Below, piece after piece: positions 35,009 to 44,300 of a DNA stretch of 64,000 nucleotides. A program made the position numbers and the translations under genes. The DNA lies in contig CP013703.1 of NCBI GenBank assembly GCA_001563305.1, positions 124,001 to 188,000 of the forward strand, in the 5' to 3' direction. The DNA comes from a methanogenic archaeon mixed culture ISO4-G1. Its GTDB lineage: Archaea > Thermoplasmatota > Thermoplasmata > Methanomassiliicoccales > Methanomethylophilaceae. Numbering within the stretch: the first letter of the stretch is position 1; each line of letters starts with the position of its first letter. A model generated the notes under the pieces. That model had not been told where the DNA came from. It saw only the letters and a list, made by a program, of their open reading frames with translations, and made no database searches.

Positions 35009-35959
35009 ATGGCTCAGAACTGGTATTCTTCGGTGGAGGCTGAGATGTCATCCGCCGACGACAACGTGGTCAAGGAGATCAGCTTGGCGTATCCCGAGCT
35101 GTACAAGATGTGCTCCTCCACGTTGGAATCCAACCAGCACAGGATCAGGTCGGCGGTCTCCATGCTGACCTACCATGCCCTCGGAGGCACCGACAAGGGC
35201 ACCGCAATTTCCCTCGGTATGAGCCTGGAGCCTGTCATCATCGGTCTGGAGACCCATGACAGGATCGACGGGGACGGGAAGGTCATCGAATCCAGGAAGA
35301 AGCTGTTCTCCAAGGGATCATCGACAACGAAGGTCATCGTCTCCGGAGATTACATGTACATCGTGGGCATCCGCAACGCCTACAATTATGCACCGAAGGT
35401 CGTCAAGTACATCATAAAGGCGTCCTCGGTGAGGGCCAACGCGATCTTCGCCATCCAGGACAATCTGAAGAATTCCTCCGTCACGGAGGATGAATGCAAG
35501 CGTCTGGTGAGGTCCCTGGTCGCAGTGGATTTCCTGACGCTCATGGAGTCAGCGGCGGATCTTGCGGATGCGGACCAGGCCACCATCGAGAGGATGGGCG
35601 AGTGCGGCACGTACATAGGCATGGCAGTGAAGGTGCAGGAGGACCTCCTGGACCTCGTGGGTGCCGGCAAGGACAGGCCCGCCATGCAGGCCTTCGTAGA
35701 GGGAAGGGTGAGCCTCCCCATAGTTTATTCCATTCAGGGCAGCGGGCAGGTTCGCGAGGCGTTCGCAAAGGCAGATCTGACCCAGAAGGAGGCCCAGGCG
35801 CTCCTTCCGCTCATCAGATCCACGGACTGCGAGTCCAGATGCAAGGAGTTCATCGCCGAATGCATGTCCAAGGCCAGGTCCATCATCGAGGGCCTGAAGG
35901 AATCAGAGTACAAGGACGCGCTTCTGTCCTACATCGGGAGCAAGGATCTGCTGGCCTGA
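35009..35959 (+). CDS. Polyprenyl-synthase-like protein with altered first Asp motif
   Basis: This 316-residue all-helical protein resembles trans-polyprenyl diphosphate synthases. The second aspartate-rich region is recognisable (V-Q-E-D-L-L-D-L near residue 213, then E-G-R-V-S-L-P-I-V). The first, normally H-D-D-x-x-D with a following R-R-G, reads H-D-R-I-D-G-D near residue 83 with R-K-K after it. The chain-elongation site may therefore be weak or changed. An A-rich upstream element and a TTAAGTA box suggest its own, near-leaderless promoter. Position between fpoN and a GGR-family gene suggests work on a prenyl tail or an electron carrier. Confidence 0.72.
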   Translation: MAQNWYSSVEAEMSSADDNVVKEISLAYPELYKMCSSTLESNQHRIRSAVSMLTYHALGGTDKGTAISLGMSLEPVIIGLETHDRIDGDGKVIESRKKLFSKGSSTTKVIVSGDYMYIVGIRNAYNYAPKVVKYIIKASSVRANAIFAIQDNLKNSSVTEDECKRLVRSLVAVDFLTLMESAADLADADQATIERMGECGTYIGMAVKVQEDLLDLVGAGKDRPAMQAFVEGRVSLPIVYSIQGSGQVREAFAKADLTQKEAQALLPLIRSTDCESRCKEFIAECMSKARSIIEGLKESEYKDALLSYIGSKDLLA

Positions 35960-35963
35960 TAAC

Positions 35964-37049
35964 ATGGACAGTGTGGACGTCCTCATCGTCGGTTCCGGTC
36001 CCGCAGGGAGCGTCGCGGCGAGGTTCGCCGCACAGGCAGGTTGCAGCGTCATGATCCTGGAGAGGCGCCCCAAGGTGGGCTATCCGGTCCGCTGCGGCGA
36101 GTTCATGCCCTCCGACAAGGAGATCATGGACATGTTCCCCAAGCTCAAGGACGAGCAGGAGATCTTCGATATCCCCCAAGAGCTCCGCTGTCTCGACACC
36201 GTCGGCATCGACCTCATAGACCCGGAGGACAGGGTAACGGTCCTCGACTTCAAAGGTTACACCACGGACAGGGACAGGTTCGACCAGTACCTTGCGGATC
36301 TGGCCTGCGAGGCGGGTGCGGATCTCAGTCTGGCACATGCGTTCGACCGTGCCAAGGACAACGTCGCGTACACCGACAAGGGAGAGATAGGGTACAAGGT
36401 CCTGATAGGCGCCGACGGGCCCGGTTCGAGAGTGGCGCAGTCCCTCGGTCTTCAGAAGAACAGGAACCCGTACCCCGCCGTGACGGCACAGGTCAAAGGG
36501 GACTTCGGCAACCACACCAGGATGTTCTTCGGCGGCATAGCGCCCGGTGCCTACGGGTGGATCATCCCCAAGGACGGACGCGCCAACGTCGGAGTGGGAT
36601 TCTCGCCCAGGTTCGCAAACGGTTCCCTCTCGTCATATTTCGACAAGTTCATGGACAGGCACGGATTCACCTCGGAGACCAAGGTCTACGGGAAGTACGT
36701 GCCCAGCGAGGGCCCGATACCCAAGACGGTCTCCGGGAACGGTATGGTCGTGGGCGATGCCGCAGGGCAGGTCATCTCCGTCAACGGCGGAGGCATACCC
36801 CTCGCGATGATCGCCGGTCGCATCTGCGGGAAGACCGCGGCCGAGAGCATAAAGAACGGCACATCGCTGGAGAATTACGAGACCCAGTGGAGGGACATCA
36901 TGGGCAAGCCGCTGAAGACCGCCGCATTCAACAAGAAGCTGGCGGACTTCTTCGCGTTCAGGTCGGATTCCACCACGAAGATGTGCATGAGAATCCTGGG
37001 ACAGCGCAGGATGGGCAACCTCATCAGATGCAAGCGCATCTTCCCGTGA
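35964..37049 (+). CDS. Geranylgeranyl reductase family flavoprotein, fpo-linked
   Basis: This 361-residue FAD enzyme has G-S-G-P-A-G-S at residues 9-15, L-E-R-R-P-K-V-G-Y-P-V-R-C-G-E with the family's R-C-G, G-A-D-G-P-G-S and G-D-A-A-G-Q-V-I-S-V-N-G-G-G near 265. It would reduce isoprenoid double bonds. It sits four bases after the polyprenyl-synthase-like gene downstream of the fpo operon, unlike the paralogue at 9229. A role in saturating the side chain of a membrane electron carrier is therefore attractive, though ordinary lipid saturation is equally compatible. Confidence 0.82.
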   Translation: MDSVDVLIVGSGPAGSVAARFAAQAGCSVMILERRPKVGYPVRCGEFMPSDKEIMDMFPKLKDEQEIFDIPQELRCLDTVGIDLIDPEDRVTVLDFKGYTTDRDRFDQYLADLACEAGADLSLAHAFDRAKDNVAYTDKGEIGYKVLIGADGPGSRVAQSLGLQKNRNPYPAVTAQVKGDFGNHTRMFFGGIAPGAYGWIIPKDGRANVGVGFSPRFANGSLSSYFDKFMDRHGFTSETKVYGKYVPSEGPIPKTVSGNGMVVGDAAGQVISVNGGGIPLAMIAGRICGKTAAESIKNGTSLENYETQWRDIMGKPLKTAAFNKKLADFFAFRSDSTTKMCMRILGQRRMGNLIRCKRIFP

Positions 37050-37051
37050 TA

Positions 37052-37510
37052 TCATTTCTTCCTGTAGGATTTCATCGGGGAACCGCAGATCGGGCATTCG
37101 GATGCCTTCTCCTTGAACCATTTGCCGCATCCTATGCACCTGTAGTTCCACTTGACCACCTTCTCGATGCCCTTCATGCCCACGGGCTTGAAGCCGATGC
37201 CCATGATCCTCGCGACATTCTGTATGGAGTAGTCGTCGGACCATATGGTGCCGTTGACATCGATAGCAAGTGCCAGCACGGTCATGTCCACCGGAGAGAG
37301 CCTGCCCAGGTCGCCGCTCTTCTTGGCGGCCTCCTCGACCTTCGCCAGTGATTCCTTGGAGCAGTCCGAGACACGGATCATGCTCTCCCAGAGGGACAGG
37401 CGGGGATCCTCGTATTTCTCCAGCTCCCTGATGACACCGGAGGGGCATATGTGGTCCTCCTCAGGGAGGGAGTCCATTGAGAAGAAGGCGGAACTGTCGA
37501 GCACGATCAT
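37052..37510 (-). CDS. nob1: Nob1-like endonuclease (PIN domain plus zinc ribbon)
   Basis: This 152-residue protein has an N-terminal PIN domain, with acidic residues in V-L-D-S-S-A-F-F near residue 5 and L-S-P-V-D-M-T-V-L-A-L-A, and W-S-D-D-Y-S near 96. A C-terminal zinc ribbon follows (C-I-G-C ... C-P-I-C). Archaeal Nob1 cuts the 3' end of 16S rRNA precursor. ATG at 37510 is preferred: the upstream extension is Ser-rich and non-conserved, and it overlaps the preceding duplicated fragment. It meets the GGR gene tail to tail. Confidence 0.9.
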   Translation of the reverse strand: MIVLDSSAFFSMDSLPEEDHICPSGVIRELEKYEDPRLSLWESMIRVSDCSKESLAKVEEAAKKSGDLGRLSPVDMTVLALAIDVNGTIWSDDYSIQNVARIMGIGFKPVGMKGIEKVVKWNYRCIGCGKWFKEKASECPICGSPMKSYRKK

Positions 37511-37514
37511 CCTA

Positions 37515-37709
37515 TCACTCGGCGCCTCTGATGATTCCGATGACGATCTCACGTTTCTCTTCGGAGAGATCAAAATCTTCCAGGGCCTGTTCGAGGGAGA
37601 TGTTCTTCTTCGTCATGTACTTCTGAATAACCTCTGCCTGGCCCCTCTCGTACGCTTCCCTTTCCCGCTCTTCGATTTCAGCCTGGACCCATTCATCGTA
37701 ACTGAGCAT
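37515..37709 (-). pseudogene. Tandem copy of the nuclease-gene tail (64 codons)
   Basis: The 64 codons start M-L-S-Y-D-E-W-V and end with I-I-R-G-A-E. They copy the last 64 codons and stop of the Rpn-type gene just upstream; both copies are exactly 195 bases long. Identity is high at both ends (positions 37524-37555 and 37668-37709 against 37768-37799 and 37912-37953) and lower in the middle. A weak GGTGA site precedes the ATG, so a small protein could be made, but it lacks the catalytic domain. It is most simply a decaying or newly shortened duplication product. Confidence 0.75.
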
Positions 37710-37953
37710 TCTTCACCCTTCTGTTCGTATTATCAGCGGATTTGAGATTGTGAACTGATTACTCTGAGCCTCTGATGATTCCGATGACGATCTCACGTTC
37801 CTCTTCGGAGAGACCGTGATCTTCCAGGGCCTGTTCGAGGGAGACGTTCATCTTGGCCATATAACCACGAATCATTTCTGCTATCGTTTCACAACGTGTT
37901 TCCTTTTTTTGCTCTTCGATTTCAGCCTGGACCCATTCATCGTAACTGAGCAT
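37515..37953. repeat. 195-bp tandem direct duplication, 49-bp spacer
   Basis: Unit 1 is 37515-37709 and unit 2 is 37759-37953. Both encode M-L-S-Y-D-E-W-V through I-I-R-G-(A/S)-E plus a stop, with no length difference. The ends are almost identical and the centre diverged. Confidence 0.8.
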
Positions 37954-38703
37954 CTGCCTTATGTCCTCCAAACTCTGGTTTAATCCATCGTTGTACGGGA
38001 TATTATAGAGTTGTTCTATCTCGTCAGTCTTCTCCCTGTCGCTAAGGCGGTTGTCGAAGAAGACCTCCAGCATCCTCTTCGTCTTCGCAATCGGATCGTC
38101 CGAGGCGGGCGAGGGGTCCTTCTCGGCATTCCCGAGACCTATCATGACGATCTCCAGGAAGTCGCAGTCGTTCAGCGGCGATCTCCCTTCGAAACCGCCG
38201 AGATACCTTCCCTGCATGGAATAGGATGCGATGGTGTCCTTGCGGTCGCTCTGTGGCCTGAGTATGCACCATATGGAGTAGACCTTCCTCAGGCTGCCAT
38301 AGTCCATGTTCCGGAAGCCCCTGCCCTTCTGCTGGGCTATAAGCGAGGAGCCGTAGTACATCGCCCTTGCGCCCAGATCCTTATGGTCAAGGGTCTGGCC
38401 TTCGAGATTGACGATAACCCCGACCCTTTCACTCCCGTTCGGCAGCCTGACCTCGAAAACGGAGTCCATGACTATCCTCCCGCCGTTCTCCGAATCGTAC
38501 TCGTTGCTGTTCCCCTTCACCCTGTCGGTGCCCTCATCCACATCCAGGCATCCTATGATCTCCTCGATGTCGGAATCCCTGAACTCCCTAACGCATCCTT
38601 TCAGCACCGCGGACAGGATGTACTTGTTGCTCACGAATCTCTTGAAGGCGGCATCCATGTACCTGTTCCTGTTGACGGTCCCGTAATCCAAAGATTGAGT
38701 CAT
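37759..38703 (-). CDS. Rpn/transposase_31-like PD-(D/E)XK nuclease family protein
   Basis: This 314-residue protein has a core that fits the Rpn (recombination-promoting nuclease, PDDEXK family transposase-like) group. D-A-A-F-K-R-F lies near the N-terminus, V-M-D-S-V-F-E-V near residue 80, and the V-N-L-E-G-Q strand carries the E-x-Q form of the active-site motif. A helical C-terminal third follows. Such proteins nick or cut DNA and spread within genomes, but no terminal repeats or target duplications are visible here. The last 64 codons are duplicated downstream. Confidence 0.8.
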   Translation of the reverse strand: MTQSLDYGTVNRNRYMDAAFKRFVSNKYILSAVLKGCVREFRDSDIEEIIGCLDVDEGTDRVKGNSNEYDSENGGRIVMDSVFEVRLPNGSERVGVIVNLEGQTLDHKDLGARAMYYGSSLIAQQKGRGFRNMDYGSLRKVYSIWCILRPQSDRKDTIASYSMQGRYLGGFEGRSPLNDCDFLEIVMIGLGNAEKDPSPASDDPIAKTKRMLEVFFDNRLSDREKTDEIEQLYNIPYNDGLNQSLEDIRQMLSYDEWVQAEIEEQKKETRCETIAEMIRGYMAKMNVSLEQALEDHGLSEEEREIVIGIIRGSE

Positions 38704-38831
38704 GGAGGTGCTGTCGCCTTGTACCTAATTTAAGCGAGCACTGCATGTAATATGCATCTCGGAAACCGACGGCGGAGGCGGAGACGAACAACAATAAATG
38801 ATGACCCCCATATACCGCCAAAGGTGCTCTG

Positions 38832-39404
38832 ATGGAGATTCTGGATGTCCTCGCGATAATGATCGTCGGTCTGTGGCTCTTCCTGCCGGCGATGGTCCCG
38901 AATTCCGCCGCGGTCATATTCGGCGGCAAGACCAAGATGGACTTCGGCAAGTCCTGGAGGGGCAAGAGGATATTCGGCGACGGCAAGTCCTGGAGGGGAT
39001 TCTTCGGAGGAGCGTTCTCGGGGATTGTCGTCGGTGTGATCCTGATGTACATCGGGTTGTTCCTGGGGATAGGGAACGAGGGCGGATACGGCCCCTACTG
39101 GACGAATATAGGCATCCTGGCATGCCTGTCATTCGGATCGATCACAGGGGACCTCTGCGGAGCGTTCATCAAGAGGAGGCTTGGAATGGAGAGGGGCCAG
39201 AAGGCACCGATCCTGGACCAGTACGACTTCGTAATCGGGGCATTCTGCATAACCGCACTGTTCTTCCCCGACTGGGTCTACAGCACCTATATAGAAGGCT
39301 GGCACATAGCCGCATTGATATTCATTCTGGTGATTATGTTCGTGATACACCGTTCGGTGAACATCGTCGCCTACAAGATGGGATTGAAGAAAGAACCATG
39401 GTGA
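38832..39404 (+). CDS. carS: CDP-archaeol synthase
   Basis: This 190-residue membrane protein has four to five helices. It contains P-N-S-A-A-V-I-F-G-G near residue 23, the repeated G-K-S-W-R-G and R-I-F-G-D-G-K-S-W-R-G motif near 39-56, and D-Q-Y-D-F-V near 128. These are hallmarks of CarS, which transfers CMP from CTP to unsaturated archaetidic acid in membrane lipid synthesis. AATAAAT lies about 30 nt upstream as a TATA candidate. pyrE follows four bases later. Confidence 0.93.
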   Translation: MEILDVLAIMIVGLWLFLPAMVPNSAAVIFGGKTKMDFGKSWRGKRIFGDGKSWRGFFGGAFSGIVVGVILMYIGLFLGIGNEGGYGPYWTNIGILACLSFGSITGDLCGAFIKRRLGMERGQKAPILDQYDFVIGAFCITALFFPDWVYSTYIEGWHIAALIFILVIMFVIHRSVNIVAYKMGLKKEPW

Positions 39405-39408
39405 TCCA

Positions 39409-39939
39409 ATGAGCGAATTGACGAAGGCATTGAAGGACTGCGGCGCACTGCAGTTCGGGGATTTCACGCTGGCATCTGGTGCCAAGAGCGAATACTACAT
39501 AGACATCAAGAAGGCCAGCACGAACCCCAAGGTCCTGTATATGATATCGGTCCTCATGGCGGAGAAGCTCCAGGACGAGAACATCCGTCCGGACAGGATC
39601 GCCGGGGTGGTCCTGGGATCCGTCCCCCTCGCGGCGGCGCTGTCGCTGGCCACAGGGATACCGTATGTGATGGTCCGCAAGGAGAAGAAGGACCACGGTA
39701 CGGGGAAGTTGATCGAGGGCGACCTGAACCCAGGCGACAAGGTGCTCGTCGTGGAGGACGTGGTCACCACAGCAGGTTCGAGCATCGCGGCGATCAAGAC
39801 GCTCCGCGAGAGCGGTGCGGTCGTCGACACGGCGCTGTCGGTCATCGACCGCGAGAGCGGCGGAGAGAAGAACTACGCCGAGATCGGCGTGAAGTTCTAC
39901 TCCCTGGTCAAGGCTTCGGAGATCGTCAAGGAGAAGTGA
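39409..39939 (+). CDS. pyrE: Orotate phosphoribosyltransferase
   Basis: This 176-residue type I phosphoribosyltransferase has the PRPP loop V-L-V-V-E-D-V-V-T-T-A-G-S-S near residue 118. An R-K-E-K-K-D-H-G-T-G-K segment with the flexible-loop lysines lies near 85, and F-T-L-A-S-G near the N-terminus is typical of PyrE. It makes orotidine monophosphate in pyrimidine synthesis. A general PyrE-like transferase is the fallback. Its stop overlaps the next start by TGATG. Confidence 0.9.
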   Translation: MSELTKALKDCGALQFGDFTLASGAKSEYYIDIKKASTNPKVLYMISVLMAEKLQDENIRPDRIAGVVLGSVPLAAALSLATGIPYVMVRKEKKDHGTGKLIEGDLNPGDKVLVVEDVVTTAGSSIAAIKTLRESGAVVDTALSVIDRESGGEKNYAEIGVKFYSLVKASEIVKEK

Positions 39940-40466
39940 TGAGGCCGGACGCCGACTGTAGGCTCTGCGGGCTGTGCGAGGGCCGCACGAGCATCGTCCT
40001 CCCAGACGGGAATGTTACGTCAGGAATAGTGCTGGTGGGCGAGGCCCCGGGCGAGAACGAGGATCTGGAGGGAAGGCCGTTCGTGGGCCGTTCCGGGAAG
40101 ATCCTGGAGGGCATGATGAAGGATGCGGGATTCTCCCGCGCAGACGTCCTGATCACCAACACGGTCAAATGCAGGCCGCCGAAGAACCGCGACCCCACGG
40201 AGGATGAGATGAGAGCGTGCAGGCCGTTCCTGGAGTCGGAGCTGCACGACGCGAGGCTCGTCGTCGGGCTGGGGAAATCGGCATGCAGGGACCTGATGGG
40301 ATACGACGGCAGGATGGATACCATCGTGAACGTCATGACCACCATCCGCATAGGCGACAGGGACGTTGATTTCATACCGACCTACCATCCCGCGGCGACT
40401 ATCTACAACAAGATGTCCAGGGAAGAGCTCAGAAGGACCATGGAGATCATAGGTGACATGCTATGA
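39939..40466 (+). CDS. Uracil-DNA glycosylase, family 4
   Basis: This 175-residue protein has four cysteines for a [4Fe-4S] cluster (C-R-L-C near residue 6-9, V-K-C-R-P-P near 70 and A-C-R-P near 88). It also has the family 4 motif G-E-A-P-G-E-N-E-D near 34 and the late Y-H-P-A motif. It removes uracil arising by cytosine deamination. ATG 39939 overlaps the pyrE stop; GTG 39936 is the alternative. Confidence 0.92.
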   Translation: MRPDADCRLCGLCEGRTSIVLPDGNVTSGIVLVGEAPGENEDLEGRPFVGRSGKILEGMMKDAGFSRADVLITNTVKCRPPKNRDPTEDEMRACRPFLESELHDARLVVGLGKSACRDLMGYDGRMDTIVNVMTTIRIGDRDVDFIPTYHPAATIYNKMSREELRRTMEIIGDML

Positions 40467-41230
40467 GGCCCACAGGATTCATGATAGATATGGACGGCAC
40501 TGTCTACAAGGGCGGGGACCTGATTCCGGGCGCGACGGATTTCATCGCGGCGCTGAAGGCGAAGGGGATACCGTTCGTGTTCCTCACCAACAACTCTTCC
40601 CATTCTCGCTCGTACTACTATGAGAAGCTGAGGCGCATGGGTTTCGATGTGACGATCGACAACGTCCTGACGTCCAACATAGCCACATCCAGATTCGTGC
40701 TCAGCGAGCGTCCCGGGAAGAGGGTCTACGTGGTCGGTTCCCCCGATGTCACGGAGGAGGTCAGGGCCGCCGGCGTGGATGTAGTGGAGGACGATCCGGA
40801 TATCGTGTATCTGACATTCGACCGCACGATCACGTATGAGAAGATCAACAGGGCGTTCAAGGCCCTTAGGAACGGGGCGGAGCTCATCGCGACGCACCCT
40901 GACGACGTGTGTCCCACGGAGACCGATTACGATATCGACATAGGGCCGTTCATAAGGATGTTCGAACAGATGTGCCAGACCACCGCCGTGGTCATAGGGA
41001 AGCCCAACCGTCTGATGCTCGAGATGGCCGCCTTGGAGATGGGCGTCGACCCCAACGGGACGGTCATGGTCGGCGACCGCCTGTACACGGACATGAGGAT
41101 GGGCGTGGACGCCGGCACGGACACGATCCTCGTTCTCTCGGGGGAGACCAGCAGGGAGGACCTTGAGGCATCCGACATCAGGCCCACGTACGTTTTGGAT
41201 TCCGTTGCGGATATACCAGGTCTACTGTGA
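40463..41230 (+). CDS. HAD-superfamily phosphatase (NagD/IIA type)
   Basis: This 255-residue protein has motif I D-M-D-G-T-V-Y at residues 9-15, motif II T-N-N-S-S near 43, a C2-type cap, then G-K-P-N motif III and V-G-D-R-L-Y-T-D motif IV near 200. Family members dephosphorylate small molecules such as nitrophenyl phosphate, glycerol phosphate or 2-phosphoglycolate. The substrate is not predictable from position, as the neighbours are DNA repair and SMC genes. It overlaps the glycosylase gene by four bases. Confidence 0.85.
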   Translation: MRPTGFMIDMDGTVYKGGDLIPGATDFIAALKAKGIPFVFLTNNSSHSRSYYYEKLRRMGFDVTIDNVLTSNIATSRFVLSERPGKRVYVVGSPDVTEEVRAAGVDVVEDDPDIVYLTFDRTITYEKINRAFKALRNGAELIATHPDDVCPTETDYDIDIGPFIRMFEQMCQTTAVVIGKPNRLMLEMAALEMGVDPNGTVMVGDRLYTDMRMGVDAGTDTILVLSGETSREDLEASDIRPTYVLDSVADIPGLL

Positions 41231-41291
41231 GCCTGGCCATAGACGGTCACATTTTCCCGGTACGGGATAGCCAAGTGCTCCGTCAATCGAC

Positions 41292-41307
41292 GTTTATTTA
41301 TATATTA
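41292..41307 (+). promoter_or_regulatory. TATA box of the smc-scpAB operon
   Basis: TTTATTTATATATTA lies about 95 nt before the GTG start. The resulting leader of about 65-70 nt contains a CACGC/GCGTG hairpin near 41331-41342. Confidence 0.5.
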
Positions 41308-41397
41308 CGACGCGCATCCAATATTATCACGCGCGTAAGCGTGTGGTATGGGATGCAAGGGACCGTCAGGTCAATTGCCCTCTGCGGAGGGAATCGG

Positions 41398-44300
41398 GTG
41401 CACTTAAAACAAGTCGAAATGGAGAATTTCAAATCGTTCGGCGGTAAGGTCACTGTACCGCTGATGGAAGGTTACACGGCAGTCACGGGACCAAACGGTT
41501 CCGGTAAGTCGAACATAACCGACGCCATCCTCTTCGTCCTGGGACCCAAGAGCCCCAAGGCCGTCCGTGCGGGAAGGCTCACCGACCTGATCTTCGACGG
41601 AGGCAAGAGCAAGAACAAGGCCTCGTTCATGAAGGTCTCCCTCGTGTTCGACAACGCGGACAGGATCATGCCGTGGGACGCCGACGAGGTCAAGCTCACC
41701 CGTTACATCAAGATGTCCGACAACGGACAGGACTACAGCTCATACTTTTACATCAACGACCAGAAGTCCACCCTCACCGAGTTCGACAACCTCCTCACGA
41801 AGGCGAGGATCAGCGCGGAGGGATACAACCTGGTCCAGCAGGGGGACGTCACTCACATTGTCCAGATGGGGAACACCCAGAGGAGGGGAATCCTCGACGG
41901 CATATCCGGTATCGCCAGCTTCGACGCGGACATCGACAAAGCCGAGGGCGAGAAGGCAGAGGCCGGGGCGAACCTGGACAGGATCAATATCGTCGTCACC
42001 GAGCTATCCCAGACGGTAAAGAAACTGGAGAAGGACCGCGAGGCGGCCCAGAGATACGTCGAGCTTAAGGACACGCTCGACATGGCCAAGGCGCAGTACT
42101 CCCACAGGAAGCTGCAGATGAGCGAGGCGGCCAGGGACGCCCAGGCACAGCAGATAGAGAGGATCGAGAAGGAGATCCAGGAGGTCCTCGCTAAGAAGGC
42201 GGAACTCCAGACGGCACTGCACGACAAGGACCTGGAGATCGAGGCCAAGGTCGACGAGATCGCCGCGAAGGCCGGTCCCGAGTACAAGGAGCTCAAGAAG
42301 AAGATCGAGGACACCCTCGTGGAATACGCCACGAGCAAGGACAGGAAGGAGAGTGCGGAGAGCGATCTGGAGGAGCAGGGCACGTTCAAGGCCAAGTTCG
42401 AGGAGTCGATGAACGACAACGTGAACCAGATCAGCGCGCTCGAGGAGACCAGGGTCGCCCTGAAGATCGACCTGGACGCAGCGGAGGAGGAGAGGAAGGC
42501 GCAGACCGCCGAGGAGGCGAGGGTCTCCGACCTCATATCCAACACCGGCGGGGAGCAGAAGGAGCTCCAGGAGAGGCTGGAGAAGCTGGAGGCCGATTCC
42601 ACCGAGTGCTCCGGCAAGCTGCTGACGGCGCAGGGCAGGTTCTCCAAAGCGGAATCCGCATCGGACGAGGCGCACGGGAGCTGCGCAACCATCGACGAGA
42701 GGATCCAGAACATCGATTTCGAGATCAAGGACGCCAAGTGGACCCTGGACCAGATGAAGTCCGAGGCCGGCCCCAGCGTCGAGGACTACACCGCCAAGGT
42801 CATGGAGCTGAGGAAGAAGGAGTCCGAGCTGGAGAAGCAGGAGGTCGACCTCAACGGCGCCTACCGTAAGATAGACGAGGAGTACAAGGCCCTCCAGGCG
42901 GAGAAGAAGGTGTCCGACAGGATGAACCAGAGCAGCATGGCGGTGGATGCCATACTGGCACTGAGGAACAGGGGCGAGATGCCCGGAATACACGGCACGA
43001 TCCAGGAGCTGGCAACGGTCGACGAAGGTTATGAGACTGCTCTGTCCGTCGCCGCCGGAAACAAGATGCAGGCCGTGGTCGTCGACGACGACCAGGTGGC
43101 CGCGGACGCGATAGCGTACCTCAAGAAGGAGAAGCTGGGAAGGGTCACCTTCCTGCCGCTCACCAAGATGATGGGCGGGAAGCCCAGGGCCAAGGCCATC
43201 ATGAGCGAGAAGGAGTCCGAGGGATACGCGATCGACCTCATCGATTTCAACCAGAAGTACTACAACGCATTTTGGTACGTGCTCGGCGATACCCTCGTGG
43301 TCAAGGACATGGACACCGCCCGCCGCATAATGGGCGGAATAAGGATCGTGACCAAGGCGGGAGAGCTCATAGAGGCCTCCGGTGCCATGGTGGGAGGTAC
43401 CATCAACCAGCAGAAGATGCTGAAGTTCGGTGCGGCCTCCGAGGACAAGCTCACTGATCTGGGCGAGAAGCTCAGGAAGGCATCGGACGCCTTGGATAAC
43501 CTAAGGCAGGAGCTCAGGAACGTCCGCGACCAGATCCGCAACGTGGACGATCAGATGAGGAACAGCGCCTCGTCCGGAATGGAGCAGAGGGAGAAGGTCG
43601 CCGCGCTGAAGGCGCAGATAGGCGAGCTGGAGAAATCCAAGAAGGGTGCCCAGCAGTCCCTCCAGGACGCCAGGGAGAGGATGAAGGCCGCCGACGAGGA
43701 ACTGGCCGAGGCCAGGAAGGAGTTCACATCCCTCTCCGACAGGATGTCCTCCTTGACCGAGGAGAAGAACAAGGTCAAGGACCGCATAGCGGAGATAGCT
43801 CCGGCGGACCTGCAGGCCAGGATCCAGAAGGTCCGCGGGGACATATACAACCTGAACAACACGATCTCGGACCTCAACAACCAGATCCGCGGTGCGGAGA
43901 CCGAGATCCAGGGTCTCAAGAAGCAGAACGAGTCCTTGCAGATGCAGCTGGACTCCGTCATGAAGGCCATCGACGAGGACAACACCGCCATAGCGTCCAA
44001 CACCGAGCAGATGCAGCGTTTGAAGATCGACCTCGACGCGCTGCGCGCGATCGAGGCTGAGATGGAGAGCGGAATCGACGACCTCCGCACCCAGAAGGAT
44101 GCGCTCACCGCCGAGAAGTACCAGATCGAGAACGACATCAGGGAGGCGACGACGAAGGTCGAGAACGACCAGGCCTCCAAGCAGACGTTCATGGCCCAGC
44201 TGGAGATCATCAAGCAGCAGATTGTCCAGTTCAGGGAGGAGGTCGACGCCATCACATTCGAGGTGGCCCAGCCCATACCCTCCGAGGAGGAGATCAAGCG

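Noticed and set aside
37759-38703. A complete insertion sequence around the Rpn-type gene
   Set aside because: No terminal inverted repeats or target-site duplications are visible; only the internal tail duplication is present.
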